Shown here: one piece after another, positions 34,298-43,200 of the stretch
Layout: every line of letters begins with the position of its first letter
Position numbering within the stretch: position 1 is the stretch's first letter
Assembly (NCBI GenBank): GCA_013540605.1
Contig: JABVCK010000027.1
Coordinates: 1 to 64,000 of the forward strand
Length of the DNA stretch: 64,000 nucleotides
Direction: 5' to 3'
Source: Bacillota bacterium
GTDB taxonomy: Bacteria; Bacillota; Clostridia; Ch29
Position numbers and translations under genes: made by a program
Notes under the pieces: model-generated
Told to the model about the DNA's origin: nothing
What the model saw: only the letters and a program-made list of their open reading frames with translations
The model's database searches: none

Positions 34298-34768
34298 ATG
34301 CCGATAAAGAAATACAGAGTTGGAGAGCTGTCCAAAAAAGCCGGCGTCACAAAACGCACCGTGCATTATTATGTTAATAGAGGGCTAATTCCCCCTTCAG
34401 AAGGGTCCGGCCAAAACAGCTATTATACCGACAACCATCTGGTAAGGATTCTCCTGATAAAAAAACTCCAGGAAAGATTCCTGCCCCTTGAAAAAATCAG
34501 GGGTATTATTGTAGGATTAGACTATAATGGCGTCATAGAAATGCTGGAACATACTGAAGATGCAAGCTTTGAAGACCCGGCGAATTCAAATGCGAAAGCA
34601 CATCCGCAGGGACCTTCCCTGGGAGACGTATACAAAAAAATAAAGCTGATCCCGGGCCTTGAATTGCACTGCTCTGTGGATATTTTTGATAAGAGCATGG
34701 ATAAGATTGAGTTGCTGGTCAGCTATGTCAGGAAACTTTTCGATGAAGAAGTAAAGGGGGAATACTGA
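34298..34768 (+). CDS. MerR-family transcriptional regulator
   Basis: 156 residues from the ATG at 34298; a GTG at 34289 is only two bases from GGGAG. The N-terminal winged helix is YRVGELSKKAGVTKRTVHYY and VNRGLIPPSEGSGQNSYYTD, then the MerR helices (KKLQERFLPLEKIRGII). The C-terminal part has one Cys (GLELHCSVDIFDKSMDKI) but no obvious metal-binding set. The stop overlaps the start of the VIT/vWA gene (TGATG), so the two are coupled. Self-control through the upstream dyad is likely. Confidence 0.88.
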   Translation: MPIKKYRVGELSKKAGVTKRTVHYYVNRGLIPPSEGSGQNSYYTDNHLVRILLIKKLQERFLPLEKIRGIIVGLDYNGVIEMLEHTEDASFEDPANSNAKAHPQGPSLGDVYKKIKLIPGLELHCSVDIFDKSMDKIELLVSYVRKLFDEEVKGEY

Positions 34769-37296
34769 TGAAAGCCGGGTTTATTGATAATAAAGGCGAA
34801 TATTGCAATATCCCGTTGAAGGGAATTTCGGTTTCGGGTAAGATATGGGGAAACGTTTCGGAGATAACCGTAAAACAGGTATTTAAAAACGAAGGCAGTA
34901 AAAACCTCGAAGCGGTATATGTTTTCCCGATACCCCCAGGCGCCGCCGTAACAGCCTTTGAAGCCCGTATGGGAGATAGCAGTATAAACAGCTTCCTTGT
35001 GGAAAAGGATGAGGGTTATAGGACCTATGACAGAAGCGTGCGGGCCGGCGACAGCTCTTTTCTTTTGGAGCAGTTCGGGCAGAACATCTTCCACCTGTCG
35101 ATAGGCCAAATACTGTCCGGACAGACCGTTGAAATAACCATTGAATACATTGAAGACCTGGAATTCAGCGACCTTCAGTTGCGGCTTATGATTCCTATGG
35201 TGGTTGCCCCGAGGTACATACCAGGTTGTCCGGTAGGCCATAAAACAGGCCCCGGAACAGCCAACCCCACCGACAGGGTACCCGATGCCGACTATATAAC
35301 CCCTCCCATAGACTCCGTTGACTACAAGGTGGCAGTCTCTCTTACTGCAAACCTGTTAAGACCTGTAAGGGTTATAGAATCCCCATCCCATGACATCCTT
35401 GTCGAGGAACATCCGGAGAATACCTTCAAGGTTACCCTGAAAGATGGAGCGGATGTTCCGGACCGGGACTTTGTCCTGTTATTCACCTGTGTGAACGAAG
35501 AAAGCAGTAGGGGTATAATATACAAGGGAGAGGGGGATGAAGGCATAATGTATATGACCTTTGTCCCCGAAATCCCTCCAACCGCAGAGGATAACACGAA
35601 GAATTTCCTGTTCCTCATTGATATCTCCGGGTCTATGTCGGGCGAGAAACTGGAGCAGGCAAAAAACGCCCTGAAGATTTGCATAAGGAATCTGTCAAAT
35701 AATGATACTTTTAATATGATTGCCTATGCAAACAAGACGCATTATTTTTCAGATACTTCAAACCTGCCTTTCACACAGATTACATTGGACCGGACCTCCG
35801 TCTGGATAGACGGCCTTGAAGCTGAGGGAGGTACTGAGGTTCTGGGGGCCATCAAGCATTCGTTAGACCCTGAAAGAACCGAAGACAGTATAATCATCCT
35901 CTTTACAGACGGACAGGTGGGTAACGAAGACGAAGTCCTGAACTACGTTTCAGAGAATATTGGAAACAGCAGGATTTATCCCTTTGGTATCGATACCGCA
36001 GTGAACAGTTATTTTATTAAAAAGCTGGCTGAGGTGGGAAGGGGTAAAGCGGAGTTCATATATCCCGGAGAAAGAATCGATGACAAGGTCATCAGGCAAT
36101 TTGCCAGGATTACATCTCCGTCTGCAAATGAAATAGAACTGGAATGGAATAATCTCAAAACCGTAGAAGTATTTCCCAAAAGGATAGCCGAAGTGTATGA
36201 TATGGAGCCTGTAAACATACTTGCCAGGGTTTACAAGCCTATAGAGGGTGAAGTGGTTTTCAGCGGAAAATCCGGCAAGGTCAAGGTTAGCCAAAGTCTC
36301 CATACTTCTTCAATGTCAGAGGGCTGTACTTACAATCTTCTGGAAAAACTCTGGGCCAGAAAGATGATAGAAGAGCTTGAAGATATGCTGGTGGTCACAG
36401 TCCCCAGGAGAGAAAACAGGATTAGGGAAGAAATAATAAAGCTGTCAAAGAAGTACGGTATAATGTCTTCCCTTACATCCTTTATTGCTGTTCATGTCAG
36501 AAATAACAAGGTCACCGGTCTTCCCATAACGAAGACAATACCGGTATCCCTACCCAGAGGGTGGAAAGCCACCGCAGATATGGCTTGCACCTCGTTACGG
36601 GAACTCTCTTCTCCGTACAGTACTCCAAGGCCGCAATCCGCTGATTTTGTGCTGCATAATCCTGAACCTGAAAATCAACTGGATTTACCGTGTTTTCTCA
36701 CAGAACAAAGGGAGCATGGCCGGAAGGCAGCCGTGAGCCTTCCGGATATACTAAGAGTTATTGCCAGGAACCAGCAGGCAAATGGAGCCTTCTCAAATAA
36801 TGACGAAAGCGACATGTTCGATAAAATCGAAACCACTGCACTGGTCATCATAGCGTTGACAGCCGGCAGGGAAAACCTGTCCCTTTATAAGAAACAGGTA
36901 GAAAAAGCCGTAAGGTACCTGATAGAGCGGATTGTCAACGCCAAGGTTAAACCTAATACAGACAGAAGTTCAGCAATACTGCTGAAGTCCTTACTCGCCT
37001 TCAACCTGTGCCTGTTGAGCGGCGCTGTAAAGGAAGATACCTGTGAATTGATCGATACAATGATTAAAGATATAAGGGAGGCCTCCCTGTCTGCAGAATC
37101 AATTTCAGGTAAAAAAAATTGCGTCCTTTTATATCTGGATAAGCATCCAAACTGGAGCAGCTATGACACGATAAAAGAAATAGCGGGTATAGTTGAAAAT
37201 GAAGGTATGCTTGAGAAAAGGATAGATGAACAAACCGATGAGGGGAATACCATAAAAGACCTGGCAAAGCTGGGTATCCTTAAATCGGTACGGTGA
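34768..37296 (+). CDS. VIT and von Willebrand A domain protein
   Basis: 842 residues without a signal peptide. Residues 1-130 form a VIT (inter-alpha-trypsin inhibitor-like) domain (SEITVKQVFKNEGSKNLEAV, YVFPIPPGAAVTAFEARM). A vWA domain spans about 275-440 with an intact metal-adhesion site DISGSMSGEKL (about 283) and LFTDGQVGNED. The C-terminal third is helical (WARKMIEELEDMLVV; LPDILRVIARNQQANGAFSN) and similar to the C-terminal region of other bacterial VIT-vWA proteins. It is coupled to a MerR regulator. The role is unknown; a cytoplasmic metal-dependent binding scaffold is likely. Confidence 0.85.
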   Translation: MKAGFIDNKGEYCNIPLKGISVSGKIWGNVSEITVKQVFKNEGSKNLEAVYVFPIPPGAAVTAFEARMGDSSINSFLVEKDEGYRTYDRSVRAGDSSFLLEQFGQNIFHLSIGQILSGQTVEITIEYIEDLEFSDLQLRLMIPMVVAPRYIPGCPVGHKTGPGTANPTDRVPDADYITPPIDSVDYKVAVSLTANLLRPVRVIESPSHDILVEEHPENTFKVTLKDGADVPDRDFVLLFTCVNEESSRGIIYKGEGDEGIMYMTFVPEIPPTAEDNTKNFLFLIDISGSMSGEKLEQAKNALKICIRNLSNNDTFNMIAYANKTHYFSDTSNLPFTQITLDRTSVWIDGLEAEGGTEVLGAIKHSLDPERTEDSIIILFTDGQVGNEDEVLNYVSENIGNSRIYPFGIDTAVNSYFIKKLAEVGRGKAEFIYPGERIDDKVIRQFARITSPSANEIELEWNNLKTVEVFPKRIAEVYDMEPVNILARVYKPIEGEVVFSGKSGKVKVSQSLHTSSMSEGCTYNLLEKLWARKMIEELEDMLVVTVPRRENRIREEIIKLSKKYGIMSSLTSFIAVHVRNNKVTGLPITKTIPVSLPRGWKATADMACTSLRELSSPYSTPRPQSADFVLHNPEPENQLDLPCFLTEQREHGRKAAVSLPDILRVIARNQQANGAFSNNDESDMFDKIETTALVIIALTAGRENLSLYKKQVEKAVRYLIERIVNAKVKPNTDRSSAILLKSLLAFNLCLLSGAVKEDTCELIDTMIKDIREASLSAESISGKKNCVLLYLDKHPNWSSYDTIKEIAGIVENEGMLEKRIDEQTDEGNTIKDLAKLGILKSVR

Positions 37297-37304
37297 AAGC
37301 GGGA

Positions 37305-37332
37305 GAGCGCCCTCAGGCGCTCCCTTTAATTT
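37305..37332 (+). terminator. Intrinsic terminator of the MerR-VIT/vWA operon
   Basis: GAGCGCC (37305-37311) pairs with GGCGCTC (37316-37322) around CTCA and is followed by CCTTTAATTT. Confidence 0.75.
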
Positions 37333-37405
37333 CCGTCTGCTTTTCACCGTCCGGGTAGTCTATTACAGAAAAATCCGCCTAAAAGCCTACGGTTTTAATG
37401 GCGGG

Positions 37406-37624
37406 GTGAAAGACGTCTATTTTAATAAAAATGTCGCAGTACTAATTATAAACCATCATTTTGTTTTCTGCCCAAGATATAGGCGTAAAGTTCTTAATGC
37501 ACTTCCTCATTTAAGTCCGGCAGACATAATGGCAAAAGTGAAAGGAGTGACTTCCAGAAGACTAAGGCAGGAATTCAAACACCTGCAACATTTGCCAAGT
37601 CTAAACTACAAAACGCTATGTTGA
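37406..37624 (+). pseudogene. IS200/IS605 TnpA remnant with internal deletion
   Basis: 72 codons. The front matches the TnpA N-terminus (VAVLIINHHFVFCPRYRRKV) and the back matches its C-terminal half (VKGVTSRRLRQEFKHLQHLP). The middle with the HUH motif is missing, and the catalytic Tyr region at the end is lost. The whole frame is open, so this is an internal in-frame deletion derivative, not able to transpose. Confidence 0.7.
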
Positions 37625-37651
37625 TGAACAAAAAAACAAGGGGGTGAAACT

Positions 37652-38006
37652 TTGGACATAACAGTAAAATTTAAAATAATTCTAGATAAGGAGCAATCCA
37701 AACTACTTCAAGATATTTCTAACGAGTATATTGCTACTGTTAATGCCATTGTTTCAAGCATGGTTTCTACTGATTTGCCGGTTAAATTATCGTCAAAAGA
37801 TATTTCTGCTGACATGCCAAGCGCTGTTAAAAATCAAGCTATAAGGGATGCCAAAAGTATATTTAAAATATAAAAAAGCTGTAAAAGTCAATTCCAAAAA
37901 GCCTGTAGATGAACAGAAGGAAGTAACTATACCAGTATTAAAAAAGCCTGTATGTGTTAAACTAATAAATCATGACAAATTGTGCCCAAATTATATTTTA
38001 ACATAA
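37652..38006 (+). pseudogene. TnpB N-terminal remnant, frameshifted
   Basis: The frame from 37652 (MDITVKFKIILDKEQSKLLQ, AVKNQAIRDAKSIFK) is the start of an IS605-type TnpB. After an A-run at about 37868 the match continues in another frame (YKKAVKVNSKKPVDEQKEVT, PVLKKPVCVKLINHD) to a stop at 38006. Two A residues appear to have been lost. The RuvC nuclease part is absent, so no RNA-guided nuclease remains. Confidence 0.7.
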
Positions 38007-38023
38007 AAGATTTAGGGTATAAA

Positions 38024-38049
38024 TGTATAAGATACGTGTATAAGATACG
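38024..38049. repeat. 13-bp tandem duplication
   Basis: TGTATAAGATACG occurs twice without gap (38024-38036, 38037-38049), 21 bases before the hemerythrin start and next to the TnpB remnant. Confidence 0.7.
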
Positions 38050-38069
38050 TTTAACAAAGGGGGAATACC

Positions 38070-38474
38070 ATGTCAATAGTATGGACCGATAACCTTGCGG
38101 TTGGAAACAAAAAAATAGATGACCAGCACAAGGAGCTCTTCAGGCAGATAAACGCTCTGTATGATGCCTGTTCCCGAGGTGAAGGGAAAAAATCCCTGTC
38201 CGAACTTGTTAATTTTCTTGAGAATTATGTGGTGGAACACTTTTCTTCAGAGGAAGAACTGATGAGAAAATCCAACTATCCGGGATATGATGTCCATAAA
38301 AGAAGCCACCAGGAATTTGTTTTGTCATTTACAACCCTGAAGCAGCAAATACAAAACGAAGGAACAAGCCTGTCAAACGTTATAAAGACAAACAAAATGC
38401 TTGCAGATTGGCTAAGGAATCATATTATGGCTACCGACAAACTTCTGGGACAGTATCTTAAGGACAAGCAGTAG
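38070..38474 (+). CDS. Bacteriohemerythrin
   Basis: 134 residues; the ATG at 38070 follows AAGGGGG. The di-iron ligands of hemerythrin are at the expected places: DDQHKELF, VVEHFSSEEELM, HKRSHQEF and RNHIMATD. Bacterial single-domain hemerythrins bind O2 and serve oxygen sensing, delivery or detoxification in microaerophiles and anaerobes. The gene is monocistronic, ending at a strong hairpin. Rubrerythrin and PerR genes lie 6 kb away. Confidence 0.93.
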   Translation: MSIVWTDNLAVGNKKIDDQHKELFRQINALYDACSRGEGKKSLSELVNFLENYVVEHFSSEEELMRKSNYPGYDVHKRSHQEFVLSFTTLKQQIQNEGTSLSNVIKTNKMLADWLRNHIMATDKLLGQYLKDKQ

Positions 38475-38480
38475 CAATCT

Positions 38481-38532
38481 TTAATAAAGGTATGAACCGG
38501 GTATCCTTACATACGGTTCATACCTTTATTAA
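38481..38532. terminator. Strong hairpin terminator
   Basis: A perfect 19-bp stem (TTAATAAAGGTATGAACCG at 38481-38499 with its complement at 38514-38532) around a 14-base loop. A- and T-rich ends on both sides allow it to work in both directions for the convergent genes. Confidence 0.85.
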
Positions 38533-38577
38533 CCATACCTAGGTTACACCGTCAGAACCCAGTACCGCAGCATTCCA

Positions 38578-39111
38578 TCAGCAACCCAGTTTCACATAGA
38601 GCATATGCTTAATCGGTCTAAACTTGACGATTACGACGGCGTTAACCTGTGCTGTCATACCCCGGAATGTTTCATTGATCAGGTTCAACACCTCTATGGC
38701 AGTTTCATAGTCGGTATCCGTTGAAACAGTACAGTGGGGCACCCATAACCCCGGTTTATAATATTCCCATGCCAGGTCGTCATGGTCTTTGAAAGCATGG
38801 TGGAACCTGCCATGCACATCCAAGAGACCGCTGGTAACCGTAGGAGCAAGAAAAACAGTGCCTCGCCCTCCGGGAAACATGCCGACAGACGAAAAATTCA
38901 GTGGAAAGCCTTCTACCCCACCAAAAAAATGCTCAACCCTTTCTTCGAACCTGGGGTAGTTCACCGTATCGTATATGGCCAGTGTAATATGAGGTTTTCC
39001 GCCGGATTCAATCATATACCTGTTCAAACCCGTCCGGTGCAGAATATCCCAAATCCCGTATATGTATTCCTCGGTTTCTTTATCAAACAACAGCTCAACA
39101 GCGTAGGGCAT
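38578..39111 (-). CDS. 2H phosphoesterase (2'-5' RNA ligase family)
   Basis: 177 residues from the ATG at 39111 with GGAGGGG upstream. The two HxT/S motifs are PHITLAIYD and PHCTVSTDT, the defining pair of the 2H superfamily, with a typical length. Bacterial members act on cyclic phosphates or 2'-5' linked RNA; the physiological substrate is unknown. It is followed on the same strand by unrelated genes. Confidence 0.88.
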   Translation of the reverse strand: MPYAVELLFDKETEEYIYGIWDILHRTGLNRYMIESGGKPHITLAIYDTVNYPRFEERVEHFFGGVEGFPLNFSSVGMFPGGRGTVFLAPTVTSGLLDVHGRFHHAFKDHDDLAWEYYKPGLWVPHCTVSTDTDYETAIEVLNLINETFRGMTAQVNAVVIVKFRPIKHMLYVKLGC

Positions 39112-39194
39112 ACCTTTCCCCTCCCCTCGCAAACGACCGGTTCCCCGGATGGACCGTCAACTTCTATTGGAGCATCAAATCCAGTGAAAGATAT

Positions 39195-39878
39195 TTATAC
39201 CTGTACTCTGAGAAAGTTACTGAAGAATTTTTTGTTGTGGTCTGCGCTATTCTCGTCATCTAAATCGTTAATAAAGTATTTATACAGCCCTGGGTCTTTT
39301 TTTGAAAAGACATCGAATATCTCATCTCCGTCAGCCTTGTCATACTCAGGATGAAACTGCACCCCCCATACCGGTAAGTCTTTGTACTGAAAACCGTGAA
39401 CTCCGCACCGTGGTGTGGATGCGATTATTTTAAAACTCTCCGGCAGGTCAAATACCTCGTCATAGTGTGCAACCATGCATACCGGCCGGTTGATTTGATT
39501 GAACAATGTATTCTCACAAAGGTCCACCCTTGTCCATCCCATCTCCGGGTTGGCCGCCCTCCTGACATGCTCCTTCCCAGCCAAAGCCCTTACCAGAAAT
39601 TGATGCCCGTAGCAAATTCCAAGAACGGCCTTTTTACTCTGTACAAAACTATGCACCAAACGCTCCAGGTGTTTATTCCAGGGATAATCGTCCAGGGTTG
39701 AGGCCTCGGACCCGGAGATAATCATATGGGTATAGGGAGAAAGATCGTGCATATTATGAATCTCAGACATCCTTACAAACCTGCGCTCTACGTACTCCTT
39801 ACCGATGCTCCTTATAATAGCATTATCAAAGGATTCCGCAAACCTATCCTCCAGAAAGCAATTCACTACAAGCAGCAT
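39195..39878 (-). CDS. Class I glutamine amidotransferase-like protein
   Basis: 227 residues from the ATG at 39878 (MLLVVNCFLEDRF), nine bases after AAAGGGG; an ATG three codons earlier touches that site. The catalytic nucleophile is in LGICYGHQFLVRA and the His-Glu pair in VQFHPEYDK, so the triad is intact. There is no synthetase domain. Such stand-alone domains hydrolyse gamma-glutamyl compounds or act as amidotransferases with unknown partners. No partner gene is visible nearby. Confidence 0.88.
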   Translation of the reverse strand: MLLVVNCFLEDRFAESFDNAIIRSIGKEYVERRFVRMSEIHNMHDLSPYTHMIISGSEASTLDDYPWNKHLERLVHSFVQSKKAVLGICYGHQFLVRALAGKEHVRRAANPEMGWTRVDLCENTLFNQINRPVCMVAHYDEVFDLPESFKIIASTPRCGVHGFQYKDLPVWGVQFHPEYDKADGDEIFDVFSKKDPGLYKYFINDLDDENSADHNKKFFSNFLRVQV

Positions 39879-40012
39879 ATTCTGCATCCCCTTTACAGTA
39901 AATTTATTGCGTACATTCCGCCAACGGTAACTACACCTCTATTTTAGAAGCTGTTCCCAGCCGGTTTCATATTTAGAATATGACAATATCGGGATAAAAA
40001 CAACAAGGAATA

Positions 40013-40039
40013 TTAAAAAAAATCCCCAGGACAGGGATG
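40013..40039 (-). terminator. Intrinsic terminator
   Basis: On the minus strand ATCCC pairs with GGGAT around TGTCCT and is followed by eight T residues. It ends the DUF3298-type gene. Confidence 0.75.
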
Positions 40040-40065
40040 TCTGAATCTCAGTATTATCATCTTTT

Positions 40066-40674
40066 TTACCATATCATCCTTCCCAGCGGTCCGTCTTCGT
40101 CAATAATGTCCTGTATTTCATATACGGATATGGGAAAGTACGGGAACCCATAAGCATAGGGAACCAACTCATACAACTGGTAATATAGAACAAGACATTT
40201 GTCAGCTATATAATAATCTTGGTCAGGCTTTATTCCGTTATACTCTTCCAGGAGAGGTAAATCCCTTTCCTTTATCTGCACACCCACTATCTCCGAAAGC
40301 ACCTTGACATAGTCGCTGTCCTTTTTGAACAATTCTTTCAATTGATAGGATTTGCCCGATACCACGTCAAAGGTCAGGGATCTCATAATGGTTAATCCGT
40401 GGGCTCCACCGGAAAATGCGTAGTTTATCAGAGCCAGACTCAAAATATTTCTCTCGTTTGTTTTAATCTCGTAGTAGCCGGTAATCTGGGTCATAGGGTT
40501 CTGGTAATACCCCTGGTCGCGGATCAATCTGTCCACCTGCTTCAGTATTTCTGTGTTAATCTTTTGCTGAACTACAGTATCTGCCATCCCGTAAACCTCC
40601 GGGTAATACACGATAAGATTCGGCCAAAACAGCCTCATAGTCCTTATGCTGACGGGTAACTGAATTCCATTCAT
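40066..40674 (-). CDS. DUF3298-type protein
   Basis: 202 residues from the ATG at 40674. No signal peptide is visible. The middle has the DUF4163/DUF3298 layout: NERNILSLALINYAFSGGAH, LTFDVVSGKSYQLKELFKKD, YYIADKCLVLYYQLYELVPY and YGFPYFPISVYEI. Related proteins are often exported and linked to the wall or spores; here export is not evident, and the function is unknown. Confidence 0.8.
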   Translation of the reverse strand: MNGIQLPVSIRTMRLFWPNLIVYYPEVYGMADTVVQQKINTEILKQVDRLIRDQGYYQNPMTQITGYYEIKTNERNILSLALINYAFSGGAHGLTIMRSLTFDVVSGKSYQLKELFKKDSDYVKVLSEIVGVQIKERDLPLLEEYNGIKPDQDYYIADKCLVLYYQLYELVPYAYGFPYFPISVYEIQDIIDEDGPLGRMIW

Positions 40675-40861
40675 ATTTAACCACCCCACTGCATGCTAGT
40701 GTTTCTTTTATAGTGTATTCACCGGCATGCAATATGATGTTAACGCCACATTTTTCAAAACAAAGGGATCTTTGCATGCAAAATATTACCCGAATAATCT
40801 GACTGCTTAAATAAAATGCTATTATTGCATCTTTATTCGATAAACTGCTAGGAGTGCTGAT

Positions 40862-40947
40862 ATGGATAAGGACAGATTGATTTGTAATTTGACGAGGACC
40901 TCCATACCGCCTGGTTCCAAAGGGAGCTATCCAAGATGAAGAATTAG
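40862..40947 (+). other. Possible small frameshifted ORF
   Basis: An ATG at 40862 has TAGGAGTG upstream and reads MDKDRLICN before running to a stop at 40939. A second frame from 40888 reads FDEDLHTAWFQRELSKMKN to a stop at 40947 and looks more like a protein. Together they may be a broken small gene. The evidence is weak. Confidence 0.25.
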
Positions 40948-41510
40948 TTATTCTTCACGATATCTACCATAACAAACTTTGCCACCCCGTCCACCTGCCT
41001 GTATAGAAACGACGCTGTTCCCCCAACCTCTAAATGTTTAGACAGGGGTTCATCCATATAGTTTCTTACTTCGAGCACCTTAATAGTAGGACCGGATAGG
41101 TCTATCACCCTTTCCTGTATTATGGCCTTCGGCAGTATATGGATTTTGGGATTGACCTTAACAGAGTTGTCATCAAAATGCTGCTCGATCTTTATAACCC
41201 TGTTTTTTTCATCTATAGACAAAACAGTCCCCTCAACCCAGAACTCACCGATACCATGATGCGGAATCAAGCCTTCCCATTCTTCAAGCTGCAGTTCCAG
41301 TTCCATCCTTTGCTCATCCAGCTCCATCAATTGTTTTTCCATCTCGGCTATTTGCGCCCTGAGCTTCTCAACTTCATTCTTCAGTCGGTCAATTTCTGCG
41401 GTTTTCTCGATATCCACTTTATTACTGCTGCAAGAGGTTGCAGCTACAACTATAAACAGGAGCAAAAGCAATATAATTGTCAGAATGCCCTTTGTGTATC
41501 TCCGCTTCAA
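40944..41510 (-). CDS. Lipoprotein with coiled coil
   Basis: 188 residues from a TTG at 41510 that has GGGAGG eight bases upstream. The signal segment KGILTIILLLLLFIVVAATS ends in a Cys, probably a lipobox. A coiled coil follows (EIDRLKNEVEKLRAQIAEME, KQLMELDEQRMELELQLEEW), then a beta-rich domain (EGTVLSIDEKNRVIKIEQHF; VGGTASFLYRQVDGVAKFVM). The family is not recognised; it is likely anchored outside the membrane. Confidence 0.7.
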   Translation of the reverse strand: MKRRYTKGILTIILLLLLFIVVAATSCSSNKVDIEKTAEIDRLKNEVEKLRAQIAEMEKQLMELDEQRMELELQLEEWEGLIPHHGIGEFWVEGTVLSIDEKNRVIKIEQHFDDNSVKVNPKIHILPKAIIQERVIDLSGPTIKVLEVRNYMDEPLSKHLEVGGTASFLYRQVDGVAKFVMVDIVKNN

Positions 41511-41601
41511 AGAATTCACCTCCCGTAATACCATTCTCTTCAGTCCATCCTATATCCCATCGGCCTGTTTTTATGATGCAACTCCAAATTAGCTTTTAGC
41601 C

Positions 41602-41709
41602 TTAAAGAGTTTCCCCAATATTAATAACACTCCAATAATAATCAGATGCTATTGCACCGCACAGGCCGAGCATTGTAATGCAAATCAAAACGACACCTGG
41701 TTTTTTCAT
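41602..41709 (-). CDS. Small membrane peptide, possibly frameshifted
   Basis: The ATG at 41709 follows GGGGGGAGGG, a very strong site. The frame gives 35 residues (MKKPGVVLICITMLGLCGAI, then ASDYYWSVINIG). After GAIA another frame reads LIIIGVLLILGKLFKAKS to a stop at 41589, a second hydrophobic helix with a basic end that looks more natural. One inserted base may have split a 40-residue two-helix protein. It lies between two other minus-strand genes. Confidence 0.4.
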   Translation of the reverse strand: MKKPGVVLICITMLGLCGAIASDYYWSVINIGETL

Positions 41710-41817
41710 TTGCCCTCCCCCCTCAGACAGATATTAATTAAAAATCATCTATATACTCCCCTTTTTCTATTCAATCTTCAATTGCGTCTTAACAAACTCT
41801 CTACGTTTTGCGGTCTG

Positions 41818-42669
41818 CTATCTGGTTTGCGTATTGTTCACTTCTTTCTTCAGATTGATAATATTCACCTGAGGCCTGGCAAAAAATCTTACCGGAGGAG
41901 TAATCGTACCGACACCGTTGGATACGATAACCCTAGTATAATCGGTCTCAATCATTCCGCTCCTGTACTTTTGCCCGTATTGGGACGGTATAAGCGGAGC
42001 CCAGAGCCCAAACAGGGTTACCTGTCCTCCATGGGTATGTCCGCTGAGAACCAGATCAATCTTACGCGTTGTAATCCGTTCAACGTAGTCGGGGCTATGG
42101 GATACGAGAATGATGAAATCGCTCTCCTCTGCTCCTTCAACAGTAGGTAAGATGTCTTGTACATCCCCCCACAGGTCACCCACTCCTCCAATTCTTATCC
42201 TTGCCCCGTCTTTATAAAGCCACTGCGCTTTGTTGTCAATAGCTGTGATGCCCGCTTTCCTCATGCTTTGCAGTGTTAGATCCTTGCCTTCCCAGTGGTC
42301 ATGGTTGCCAAGCACTCCAAACTTCCCCAAACCGGCTTTAAGGCTGCTAAGTTCCTGGAAACAAGGTTCTATATACTTGGCATCCCTGTGTACATAATCT
42401 CCTCCCAGCAAAACGATATCAGGGTTTATACTGTTTATTGTTGTAACAAGTCCTCTCAAACGTTCCCGGGAGAAAAAAGGTCCATGATGAATATCCGAAA
42501 TGAACACTATTCTGGTTCCGTTAAATGCGACGGGTATATCCCTGCTGATTATATCAATTGAGTTCATCTCCAGCCTATACGGTTCAATGAAGGTATATGC
42601 CAGTACCAACAATGCTACAGCAATAAGTATAAAGAATATTTTTCTACTGTTCATCTTACCAGATGTCAT
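41818..42669 (-). CDS. Membrane-anchored metallophosphoesterase
   Basis: 283 residues; the ATG at 42669 has AAGGAAGG eight bases upstream. One N-terminal membrane helix (IFFILIAVALLVLAYTFIEP) precedes a calcineurin-like domain with all metal motifs: FISDIHHGPF, LLGGDYVHR, LGNHDHWEG, VSHSPDY and SGHTHGGQV. It is similar to YkuE/YpbG-type enzymes of Bacillota, which act at the membrane. It is three bases downstream of an acetyltransferase gene, so the two are cotranscribed. Confidence 0.92.
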   Translation of the reverse strand: MTSGKMNSRKIFFILIAVALLVLAYTFIEPYRLEMNSIDIISRDIPVAFNGTRIVFISDIHHGPFFSRERLRGLVTTINSINPDIVLLGGDYVHRDAKYIEPCFQELSSLKAGLGKFGVLGNHDHWEGKDLTLQSMRKAGITAIDNKAQWLYKDGARIRIGGVGDLWGDVQDILPTVEGAEESDFIILVSHSPDYVERITTRKIDLVLSGHTHGGQVTLFGLWAPLIPSQYGQKYRSGMIETDYTRVIVSNGVGTITPPVRFFARPQVNIINLKKEVNNTQTR

Positions 42670-42672
42670 ATA

Positions 42673-43200
42673 TTAATCCTTCCTTATTTTTATATTTTCT
42701 ACTTTCCAATACAGATACCTATCGTCTTCCACATATACTCTCATGCCTGCTTTCTCCAGCACCCTGTGGGAAGGGATATTCCCTTTGTCCGTACAGGCAA
42801 TAATCGTTCTTACCGCTACAATTTCCTGTGAAAACGCCCACCTGACTAACTCCTTCAATGCCTCGATCATATATCCCCTGCTCCTGTATTCCTTTTCCGT
42901 GCCATAACCTACTTCAATCTGGCCGTTATCCTTGGGCATACCCTTGAATCCGATCTCCCCTACTATTTTATTATCATCTTTGTGCACCAGCTGCCAGTAT
43001 GTATAGAAAAGATAATTATCAGGGTCCTTTTCAATATTCTCAATCTTTATCCCGTATACGTTTTTCATGGTTTCATTGAGACTTTCCACATCGTTATCCA
43101 GGCCTAGTTCGCTCGCCATCCTGCTCCTATCGGTAATTGCCAGCCTTAAATGATCAAGAGTCAAGGGAATCAATACAAGCCTTTCGGTTTCCAGTTTCAT
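42673..43200 (-). CDS. RimJ/RimL-type GNAT acetyltransferase
   Basis: 175 residues. The start METERLVLIPLTLDHLRLAI type and the acetyl-CoA loop VGYGTEKEYRSRGYMIEALK are GNAT, and RVLEKAGMRVYVED is the usual C-terminal strand-helix of the RimJ/RimL group. Targets could be an N-terminus or a small molecule. It is the first gene of a pair with the metallophosphoesterase. Confidence 0.88.
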   Translation of the reverse strand: MKLETERLVLIPLTLDHLRLAITDRSRMASELGLDNDVESLNETMKNVYGIKIENIEKDPDNYLFYTYWQLVHKDDNKIVGEIGFKGMPKDNGQIEVGYGTEKEYRSRGYMIEALKELVRWAFSQEIVAVRTIIACTDKGNIPSHRVLEKAGMRVYVEDDRYLYWKVENIKIRKD

